A stretch of DNA of 10,747 nucleotides from an uncultured Bacilli bacterium (GTDB lineage Bacteria > Bacillota_I > Bacilli_A > RF39 > UBA660): contig CANRPB010000044.1 of NCBI GenBank assembly GCA_947632415.1, positions 1-10,747 of the forward strand, in the 5' to 3' direction. The notes below the pieces were generated by a model. That model was not told the DNA's origin. It ran no database searches and worked only from the letters and a program-made list of their open reading frames with translations. Every line of letters starts with the position of its first letter. Within the stretch, counting starts at the first letter, position 1. The translations under genes were made by a program, and so were the position numbers. Shown here in pieces: positions 6,076-10,747 of this stretch.

Positions 6076-6146
6076 TCCCTCACTTCCTAGTTGGCGGTGA
6101 ATGTTCCTCATAATATTTTATGATAAAAAACAAATTAAGTGAGGGA
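6076..6146 (-). promoter_or_regulatory. Inverted repeat that can mask the gerE ribosome binding site
   Basis: TCCCTCACTT (minus strand, 6146-6137), just after the spoIIIAH stop codon, is perfectly complementary to AAGTGAGGGA (6085-6076), which is the gerE Shine-Dalgarno. The interval is 51 nt. RNA reading through from spoIIIAH would contain both arms and could hide the site. RNA starting between them would contain only the ribosome binding site. Confidence 0.6.
6114..6141 (-). promoter_or_regulatory. Sigma-K-like promoter of gerE
   Basis: The minus strand has CATAAAATA (6122-6114), an exact match to the sigma-K -10 consensus CATAnnnTA. CAC (6141-6139) lies 16 nt upstream in the -35 position (consensus mACm). 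gerE is sigma-K dependent in B. subtilis. The predicted start is near 6107. Confidence 0.55.
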
Positions 6147-6156
6147 TTTTATTTTG

Positions 6157-6672
6157 TTATTCGGTTTGAAATTTTACAGAAATGTATTTGTTTTCTTGGT
6201 AATTGCTTTGGATAGTGCGTATTATGTTATTGGCTATTGTAGTGTCGTGTGCGCTGCTGGATACTATAACTCTAATTTGGTCACCGTCAATTTTTACGAA
6301 TGATTTTAAATTATATGTTTCGAGAATTTGTTTTTCTAGTTTTTCTTCTAGGGTTCTTTTGTTGTTAATGTCTTTTATTTTTTCATAGGCGTTGTTTTTT
6401 TCTTCGGTTGTTGCGTCAGCGTTAACTAGAATTGCTTGTAGTTCGTCTAGTTCGGCACTAACTTGTTCTTCTGATTCAATTCGTAGTGCGGTTAAAATGT
6501 TGGATTCGTTGATGATAACGGATGCACTTTCTTCGCCACTGACGGGTATTTCTTCTGTATAATCACTATTAGTAGTCATAAGTAATTCACTAGGCATTGT
6601 TACATAATATACGCTAAGGACCAATATCAAACAAAATAGTGTTAAAAACCATAAATTTTTTTTATTAATCAT
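6157..6672 (-). CDS. spoIIIAH: Stage III sporulation protein AH (SpoIIIAH)
   Basis: A 171-residue protein. GAGGAGGA (6684-6677, minus) precedes the ATG. The N-terminus, MINKKNLWFLTLFCLILVLSVYYVT, is very like the conserved B. subtilis start (KKQTVWLLTM...VVLSVYYV) and forms one membrane anchor (residues 7-25). An acidic linker follows. Residues 60-171 form the YscJ/FliF-like ring-building domain with a helical region (EEQVSAELDELQAILVN...EEKNNAYEKI) and strands (FVKIDGDQIRVIV). It is shorter than the B. subtilis protein (218 residues), mainly in the linker. SpoIIIAH in the mother-cell membrane binds SpoIIQ in the forespore membrane to build the feeding channel. Here it stands next to gerE and gerM with no other spoIIIA gene in the window; upstream is a divergent guaD-like gene. 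Confidence 0.9.
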   Translation of the reverse strand: MINKKNLWFLTLFCLILVLSVYYVTMPSELLMTTNSDYTEEIPVSGEESASVIINESNILTALRIESEEQVSAELDELQAILVNADATTEEKNNAYEKIKDINNKRTLEEKLEKQILETYNLKSFVKIDGDQIRVIVSSSAHDTTIANNIIRTIQSNYQENKYISVKFQTE

Positions 6673-6748
6673 ATTATCCTCCTCATAACTCTATTAGATT
6701 ATATTAGCGTTTAAAAAAAATATTACAATTAAGGTTTTTATAACAATA

Positions 6749-6777
6749 TTTAATAGTTAAATAAAAAGTGATATAAT
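6749..6777 (+). promoter_or_regulatory. Promoter of the guanine-deaminase-like gene
   Basis: TGA-TATAAT (TATAAT at 6772-6777, extended -10) with a weak TTTAAT (6749-6754) 17 bp upstream. The 126-bp gap to the divergent spoIIIAH holds both control regions. I saw no convincing sigma-E promoter for spoIIIAH in it. Confidence 0.6.
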
Positions 6778-6798
6778 TGTTTTAGAAAGGGTGGTAAG

Positions 6799-7257
6799 AT
6801 GAATAAGTATATGGAATTAGCGCGTAATGCTGCGTTAGAGGGAATTAGTAATAAAGAGGGTGGGCCTTTTGGTTCTGTTATAACGGATGAGTTGGGTAAT
6901 GTTATTGCCATTGGTCATAATCAAGTTTTAAAGGAAAATGATCCAACAGCTCATGCTGAGATAGTGGCGATAAGGGATGCGTGTAGGAAGTTACATACTA
7001 GTAATTTGGAGAAGTGTGTATTGTATACATCATGTGAACCTTGTCCTATGTGTTTATCGGCTATTATTTGGGCAAATATAAAAAAAGTGTATTTTGGGTG
7101 TACTAAAAATGATGCTGAAGATATAGGGTTTCGTGATAATGATATTTACGAATTTATTAAAGGTAATAATAAGATGGTAACTTTACAGCAATTGGATAGA
7201 AAGATGTGTTTGGAAGTTATGGAAAAATATAAAGATGAAGATGGCTTTATTTACTAA
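6799..7257 (+). CDS. guaD: Guanine deaminase-like nucleobase deaminase
   Basis: A 152-residue member of the cytidine/deoxycytidylate deaminase fold. Zinc-binding residues are H52 in NDPTAHAEI (with proton shuttle E54) and C82/C85 in SCEPCPMCL. GGPFG near residue 21 and IGFRDNDIY near 128-136 resemble the B. subtilis guanine deaminase GuaD, which also ends in an aromatic Tyr. GuaD turns guanine into xanthine in purine salvage and catabolism. TadA, the tRNA adenosine deaminase, is a close relative, but it has a VTLEPCxMC-type motif and a basic C-terminal helix that this protein lacks. The ribosome binding site is AAGGGTGG. The next gene follows after 11 nt, so they probably share a transcript. 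Confidence 0.85.
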   Translation: MNKYMELARNAALEGISNKEGGPFGSVITDELGNVIAIGHNQVLKENDPTAHAEIVAIRDACRKLHTSNLEKCVLYTSCEPCPMCLSAIIWANIKKVYFGCTKNDAEDIGFRDNDIYEFIKGNNKMVTLQQLDRKMCLEVMEKYKDEDGFIY

Positions 7258-7268
7258 GGAAGGTTAAT

Positions 7269-7868
7269 ATGAAGTGTCCAAATTGTGGTTCCTACAATAA
7301 AAACACTAATATAAGATGTGATTTTTGTGGAAATGAGTTAAATTCAGTTAATTATGATAATTTTTTAAATAGTGATTATTCAAATATTCCAACATTTAAA
7401 ATAAGTGGTAAAAAGGTAGGTTGTTTTGGGAATGCTATTTTAATATTTGTTTTGGTTCCATGGTTTTTAGTGGGTTTAGTTTTTGTGTTAATGAGTGGTT
7501 CGTCTATTATGTCTAATAATACCAAATCTAAGGGTATGCAGGAAACACAAGGAACGCTTGTTGATTATAGTGATTGTCAGTATGAAGGTAATGTATTAAT
7601 GTGCAATGGTGTATATGAATATGTTGTCGATGGTGTATCTTATAAGGGTTCACCTAGTATCCGAGGTAGTAAATCGGCATTAAAGGAAACGATAATTGTA
7701 AAATATAATTCTAATAATCCTAGTGAGTATGTAATGGATTTTGGTTGGGGTATTTTCTTTGTTGTTGGAGTGATAATGATGATTTTTTCTTTGGTATTAT
7801 TTATATCAATAAGATTAATAATAAAAAAACATCAAAAAAAGTTTGATGAAAATATGGAAAGCAATTAG
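7269..7868 (+). CDS. Membrane protein with N-terminal zinc ribbon and DUF3592-like domain
   Basis: The product is 199 residues. AAGGAAGG precedes the ATG. Four cysteines in CPNCG (C3, C6) and CDFCG (C17, C20) form a short zinc ribbon. A first membrane segment (about 53-73, AILIFVLVPWFLVGLVFVLM) and a second (about 158-182) enclose a soluble beta-rich part (TQGTLVDYSDCQYEGNVLMC, then YEYVVDGVSYKGS, IVKYNSNNPSEYV). That pattern is typical of DUF3592 proteins, in which the loop lies outside the membrane. The tail is basic. Function is unknown. It follows guaD by 11 nt and precedes the collagen genes by 76 nt without a clear terminator, so it could be read with either. Confidence 0.7.
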   Translation: MKCPNCGSYNKNTNIRCDFCGNELNSVNYDNFLNSDYSNIPTFKISGKKVGCFGNAILIFVLVPWFLVGLVFVLMSGSSIMSNNTKSKGMQETQGTLVDYSDCQYEGNVLMCNGVYEYVVDGVSYKGSPSIRGSKSALKETIIVKYNSNNPSEYVMDFGWGIFFVVGVIMMIFSLVLFISIRLIIKKHQKKFDENMESN

Positions 7869-7944
7869 TGAAAATTGTTTTTTTTATTATTCATAATGTC
7901 TTATCTTTTTTATTTGAATATCTTATTATAGGAGGAATATAAAA

Positions 7945-8553
7945 ATGAATGATGATATTTATAAGTGTGCATTAGATAAGATAAAGCATGATTCTAAAAC
8001 GTGTAAACAGTGTTGTTGTGCTGGGACTATGGGAATAACTGGCCCAACGGGACCGACAGGACCTCAAGGTGTACCTGGTCCAACAGGTCCATCAGGGGGA
8101 CCTACAGGCCCAACGGGGCCAACGGGACCGACGGGACCAGCTGCTGGACTTAATGCTTATGGTGGACTTTTTTCTACTACTAGTCAAACGTTTCCTAAGA
8201 TGGAATCGCCTATTACAGTTTCATTAGATGTTCCTATGGAAGATTATGATGTAACGGGATCTAATAATATTGTTACAATAATAGAGGGTGGAATTTATGA
8301 GATAAATTATACTATTTCTACTACTTTGAATATGGATGGTAATCTTGTTGTTGCTGTTAGGAATGGGAATCAAGTTCTTGAGGGTTCTCAAGCGACTATT
8401 GAATTACCTGCTGGTGTAACTGGGACTTTGGCTAAGAGTATAATTGTTAAGATACTTGATGGAGCGACACTTTCTCTTGCTCTTCTTTCAACGACTTCTG
8501 AAAGTGGAGGAAGTGTTGCACAGGCGACTTTATCTGTAAAATTATTGGATTAA
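7945..8553 (+). CDS. Collagen-like protein, BclA type, short
   Basis: The product is 202 residues. AGGAGG (7930-7935) lies 9 nt before the ATG. The N-terminus (1-26) has no signal peptide but carries MN..IYKCALDKIKHD and a Cys cluster (C20, C23-C25). It is followed by a collagen tract (27-66) of Gly-X-Y triplets, mostly GPT, with one extra Gly at 51 breaking the register. Residues ~70-202 form a beta-rich domain (MESPITVSLD...GGIYEINYTISTTLNMDGNLVVAV...LSVKLLD) like the trimeric TNF/C1q-like heads of BclA and related exosporium glycoproteins. GPT-rich tracts in BclA carry O-linked sugars on Thr. With spore genes nearby, a spore-surface role is likely. It is followed after 28 nt by a longer paralogue. 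Confidence 0.85.
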   Translation: MNDDIYKCALDKIKHDSKTCKQCCCAGTMGITGPTGPTGPQGVPGPTGPSGGPTGPTGPTGPTGPAAGLNAYGGLFSTTSQTFPKMESPITVSLDVPMEDYDVTGSNNIVTIIEGGIYEINYTISTTLNMDGNLVVAVRNGNQVLEGSQATIELPAGVTGTLAKSIIVKILDGATLSLALLSTTSESGGSVAQATLSVKLLD

Positions 8554-8581
8554 ATATTGGTAAAAAATTGGAGTGGTTTTT

Positions 8582-9949
8582 ATGAATGTTTATGAAAAGG
8601 CCTTGGAAAAAATAAGTAAGGATCAAAGGTGTTTAGAAAATTGTTTTTTTCTTGGTCCAACGGGTCCAACGGGTCCAGAGGGTAAATCGGGTATTGGGAC
8701 TGTAATAATGGGAAGTTTTGATACAAAGCAAGAGTTGGAGGATATGTATCCGCATGGTAATGATAATGCTGCTTATCTGGTTGATGGTGTTTTGTATGTT
8801 TGGTCAAGTGATGTGGAAAGTTGGATTGATGTTGGCTTTCTTAGGGGACCTCAGGGTGAACCTGGTCCGCAGGGTGATGATGGTCCGCAAGGTGAGCCTG
8901 GCCCTCAAGGGATGATTGGTCCAACGGGTCCGCAAGGTGTTCATGGTCTTCAGGGTCCAATGGGTCCACAGGGTGAACCAGGTCCTATGGGTCCAACTGG
9001 TGCTAGGGGAGATAGAGGAACGGATGGAACTAGTGTGACTATTTTAGGGTCTTTTGATGATTATGAGCAGTTAATTGCTTCTCATCCTGTTGGTTCTGTT
9101 GGTAATTCATATTTAGTGGGAAATGATTTGTATGTTTGGTCAAATGAGACTGATTCGTGGACTGATGTTGGTGTAATTAGAGGTCCACAAGGAGAACCTG
9201 GTCCTGCTGGTCCTCAGGGTCTTCAAGGAGAAATAGGTCCTACAGGACTTCAGGGCGAGGAAGGACCACAAGGAAATATTGGCCCTCAAGGTCCGCAAGG
9301 AGTGCCTGGACCGCAAGGTGAAAGGGGTTTACGGGGTGTTCGTGGTGAAAGAGGGGAACAAGGTCCCCAAGGTGAAACGGGGCCTCAAGGTCCACAAGGT
9401 GATGAAGGGCCTCAAGGTCCTATTGGTCCTCAGGGTCCACAAGGAGAACCTGGTCCTCTTCAGATACCAACTGTAATTGCGATGACAATGAGTGAGGATG
9501 TGGGTAGTAGTGGTATGGAGATTATTCCTGAGTCTAACTTGCCTTTGACATTATTAGTAAATGATAATGATTCTAGTTATTATTTGGATCAAAGAAGTAG
9601 GACGATTACTTTTCTTAAGCAGGGAATTTTTCGAATTGATTTTATTGTTCAAGCGTGTTCTAAAAATCCTGGTTCTGTAATGCAGGAGTCTAATATAATG
9701 TCGGTTGGTTTTAAGAAAGTGGGAGAACCGACTGTTTATGCTGGTAGTTCAGTTTGGTCTTCTTCTAATACTCCTTCTTTAATTGTTGGTCATGGTATTA
9801 TTAATTTGCCATATAAAAATGAATGGTTTTCATTGGTTAATTTAGGAAAGAGTTCTTTTTATGTTCAAGGTCCTTCAACTGATGCTCTTATGATTCAGTC
9901 TTCGCTTGCAACTCCAGTAGTTAGTTTAATTATTCAAAAATTGCAGTAA
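8582..9949 (+). CDS. Long collagen-like protein with two inserted repeat domains
   Basis: The product is 455 residues. The start is ATG 8582, because GGAGTGG (8570-8576) is its ribosome binding site and overlaps the alternative GTG at 8573. The N-terminus (MNVYEKALEKISKDQRCLENC) matches that of the preceding gene. A short collagen piece (25-37) leads to a ~50-residue globular unit (about 39-88) of the form MGSFD...L...P...YLV...LYVWS...W.DVG. Then come collagen tract 1 (89-149, 20 triplets), a second copy of the globular unit (about 150-200), and collagen tract 2 (201-293, 31 unbroken triplets rich in GPQ, GEP and charged X-Y). The C-terminal ~160 residues are beta-rich and probably trimeric, like C1q/TNF heads. 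No signal peptide or sortase motif is present, as expected for a spore-surface rather than a secreted cell-wall protein. The role in surface adhesion is inferred. Confidence 0.85.
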   Translation: MNVYEKALEKISKDQRCLENCFFLGPTGPTGPEGKSGIGTVIMGSFDTKQELEDMYPHGNDNAAYLVDGVLYVWSSDVESWIDVGFLRGPQGEPGPQGDDGPQGEPGPQGMIGPTGPQGVHGLQGPMGPQGEPGPMGPTGARGDRGTDGTSVTILGSFDDYEQLIASHPVGSVGNSYLVGNDLYVWSNETDSWTDVGVIRGPQGEPGPAGPQGLQGEIGPTGLQGEEGPQGNIGPQGPQGVPGPQGERGLRGVRGERGEQGPQGETGPQGPQGDEGPQGPIGPQGPQGEPGPLQIPTVIAMTMSEDVGSSGMEIIPESNLPLTLLVNDNDSSYYLDQRSRTITFLKQGIFRIDFIVQACSKNPGSVMQESNIMSVGFKKVGEPTVYAGSSVWSSSNTPSLIVGHGIINLPYKNEWFSLVNLGKSSFYVQGPSTDALMIQSSLATPVVSLIIQKLQ

Positions 9950-10016
9950 AAAACTACTTTTATATTGATTCTTATATATGTTTTTGAATCATATTTAAGT
10001 AGTTTTATTTTTTTAA
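9948..10016. terminator. Strong, probably bidirectional terminator after the collagen genes
   Basis: AAAACTACTT (9950-9959) pairs with AAGTAGTTTT (9997-10006), with an inner TGATTC/GAATCA stem, followed by seven T. On the minus strand the stem ends in a T run as well, so it can also stop leftward transcription from the control region at 10189-10425. Confidence 0.85.
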
Positions 10017-10088
10017 TATAAAGTATTCAAGTAAATTTACCTAGTGAAAGATTAGTAGAAAAGATATTATAAAGAAAGTTCTGTTTTA

Positions 10089-10134
10089 TTGTGTAATGAG
10101 TGATTACTTCTATTGCTCACTTATAAGTTACAAT
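10089..10134. other. Imperfect long hairpin in the gene-free region
   Basis: TTGT.TAATGAGTGA (from 10089) is largely complementary to TCACTTATAAGTTACAA (10117-10133), with a G-U pair and bulges. A TATAAT (10138-10143) follows, without a convincing -35. Otherwise 10017-10188 holds only AT-rich sequence and short direct repeats (TGTAAAGAA twice at about 10171-10190). No gene is visible. Confidence 0.35.
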
Positions 10135-10188
10135 AGATATAATAAAGTAAGTAAGTAATAGTTTAAATAGTGTAAAGAAATGTAAAGA

Positions 10189-10219
10189 ATGTTCGCAGAA
10201 GTAATATACTTCTGCGAAC
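10189..10219 (+). repeat. Left inverted repeat of the putative invertible segment
   Basis: This 31-nt sequence is identical to the reverse complement of 10395-10425. It is itself a palindrome: GTTCGCAGAAG arms with CTTCTGCGAAC around a 7-nt asymmetric centre, TAATATA. There is no T run beside it, which argues against a terminator. Confidence 0.9.
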
Positions 10220-10236
10220 CTCTCTACCCTAAATTA

Positions 10237-10264
10237 ATTTTATCATACATCTTTAAAATGTCAA
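10237..10264 (-). promoter_or_regulatory. Strong promoter inside the inverted-repeat segment, pointing away from the pilin gene
   Basis: On the minus strand, a perfect TTGACA (10264-10259), a 16-bp spacer, and TGA-TAAAAT (TAAAAT at 10242-10237, extended -10). The predicted start, near 10230, lies just inside the left repeat. No gene lies on the minus strand downstream before the terminator at 9948-10016. Confidence 0.7.
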
Positions 10265-10394
10265 TAAAAACAAGTGATTTTGATGGTTTAAATTTTGTTT
10301 AAAAATAATTTTTTTAGAATAAATTTAAAATTTAAAAAAAATTTTAAAATTGTTAGTTTTCCTAGTAATAACGAGGAATTTTAACTTTTGAAAT

Positions 10395-10425
10395 GTTCGC
10401 AGAAGTATATTACTTCTGCGAACAT
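10395..10425 (-). repeat. Right inverted repeat of the putative invertible segment
   Basis: This is the exact reverse complement of 10189-10219, with the 7-nt centre reading TATATTA on the plus strand. The segment between the two repeats is 175 bp, AT-rich, with no credible gene. Confidence 0.9.
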
Positions 10426-10461
10426 AATGCTTTACTTTAAGGATTTGATGTAATAGAATTA

Positions 10462-10470
10462 TGGTACAAT
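10462..10470 (+). promoter_or_regulatory. Possible weak local promoter of the pilin gene
   Basis: TGG-TACAAT (10462-10470) is an extended -10 without a recognisable -35 at the right distance. A TATAAT at 10481-10486 is an alternative, also lacking a good -35. Confidence 0.4.
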
Positions 10471-10486
10471 GATAGTGTACTATAAT

Positions 10487-10495
10487 AAAAGGAGG
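10487..10495 (+). promoter_or_regulatory. Orphan Shine-Dalgarno-like sequence in the pilin 5' leader
   Basis: AAAAGGAGG is a full-strength ribosome binding site, but no ATG, GTG or TTG follows at usable spacing; the frame that could start at ATA 10503 stops after two codons. The pilin has its own weaker site (AAGGAAG, about 10545-10551). It could be an mRNA-stabilising STAB-SD-like element. Confidence 0.5.
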
Positions 10496-10559
10496 TTATA
10501 AAATAAGTTAAAAAGTTAATAGTAATTAATAGTAAAAAGATAGAAAGGAAGTAGTATTA

Positions 10560-10747
10560 ATGAAGAAAAAAGGTTTTACACTTATTGAGTTATTGGCTAT
10601 TATAGTAATATTAGCAATAATTGCAGTAATTACTGTACCAATTATATTAAATATAATTGAAAATTCAAGGAAGGGAGCAGCAATAGATTCAGCATATGGT
10701 TATAAAGATGCCATAAGTAAATATTACATAACTGAATTAGCAAAAAA
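10560..10747 (+). CDS. Type IV pilin-like / pseudopilin protein, 5' part
   Basis: ATG 10560 opens a frame that runs off the window (62 codons seen). The N-terminus, MKKKGFTLIELLAIIVILAI, is a textbook class III prepilin signal. A prepilin peptidase would cut after G5 and methylate F6; E10 becomes the Glu at position 5 of the mature protein. The hydrophobic helix continues to about residue 31, followed by a typical polar segment (ENSRKGAAIDSAYGYKDAIS). Type IV pilins, ComG-type competence pseudopilins and type II secretion pseudopilins share this start, so the system cannot be named from this fragment. Upstream are an inverted-repeat-flanked promoter and an orphan ribosome binding site, which suggest special control of the gene or operon. 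Confidence 0.9.
   Translation, partial: MKKKGFTLIELLAIIVILAIIAVITVPIILNIIENSRKGAAIDSAYGYKDAISKYYITELAK

Noticed and set aside
6799..7257. TadA (tRNA adenosine deaminase) assignment
   Set aside because: The TSCEPCPMCL and NDPTAHAE context, IGF.D..IY segment and aromatic C-terminus fit GuaD better; TadA normally has VTLEPCxMC and a basic tail.
7869..7944. Sigma-E or sigma-K promoter before the first collagen gene (CATAATGT, AATATCTTA)
   Set aside because: Matches to the -10 are partial, -35 elements are absent, and one option would truncate the ribosome binding site. A sporulation promoter is expected but not shown.
10189..10302. 37-codon frame starting in the left inverted repeat (MFAEVIYFCE...)
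   Set aside because: No ribosome binding site, and the start codon lies in the palindrome; the right repeat read on the other strand gives the same first residues simply because the repeats are identical.
10189..10425. Reading the two palindromes as transcription terminators
   Set aside because: Neither is followed by a T run on either strand (CTCTCTACCC and ATAATGC follow on the plus strand).

Overview
The window is AT-rich, Gram-positive-type DNA: strong AGGAGG-like ribosome binding sites, TTGACA/TATAAT promoters, short intergenic gaps and the standard genetic code (TGG for Trp). It carries recognisable endospore genes (spoIIIAH, gerE, gerM) and BclA-like collagen proteins. I read it as the chromosome of a low-GC, spore-forming Firmicute of the Bacilli/Erysipelotrichia type. 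I cannot name a species.

Layout, left to right. (1) 1-381: the tail of a coiled-coil protein, probably an Rpn/PD-(D/E)XK-type nuclease, with its terminator. (2) 441-4087: ftsK/spoIIIE with a good promoter, then an nfeD-SPFH (stomatin/QmcA-like) pair with its own promoter. (3) 4090-4700: an accessory-looking patch between two related hairpins. It holds an unlisted 39-codon double-glycine-leader peptide gene on the minus strand, a divergent 52-codon gene of unknown function, and five 11-bp tandem repeats. (4) 4733-6672, minus strand: spoIIIAH, gerE, gerM and tRNA-Arg(UCU). SpoIIIAH and GerM both belong to the engulfment-stage mother-cell/forespore channel, and GerE is the last mother-cell regulator. 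(5) 6799-9949, plus strand: a guanine-deaminase-like enzyme, a zinc-ribbon/DUF3592-like membrane protein, and two collagen-like, probably spore-surface, proteins. (6) 10017-10559: a gene-free control region before a type IV pilin-like gene that runs off the window.

Three signals stand out. First, a 175-bp segment upstream of the pilin gene lies between perfect 31-nt inverted repeats and carries a strong promoter pointing away from the pilin, which is the architecture of an invertible promoter switch in its OFF orientation. Second, the double-glycine peptide has a near-ideal secretion leader and a strong ribosome binding site, so it is probably a bacteriocin or signalling peptide. Third, the gerE ribosome binding site is exactly complementary to a 10-nt segment just after spoIIIAH. 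A sigma-K-like promoter lies between the two, so only the late transcript would have a free ribosome binding site.

All functional calls come from motif recognition by eye. No database search was run.
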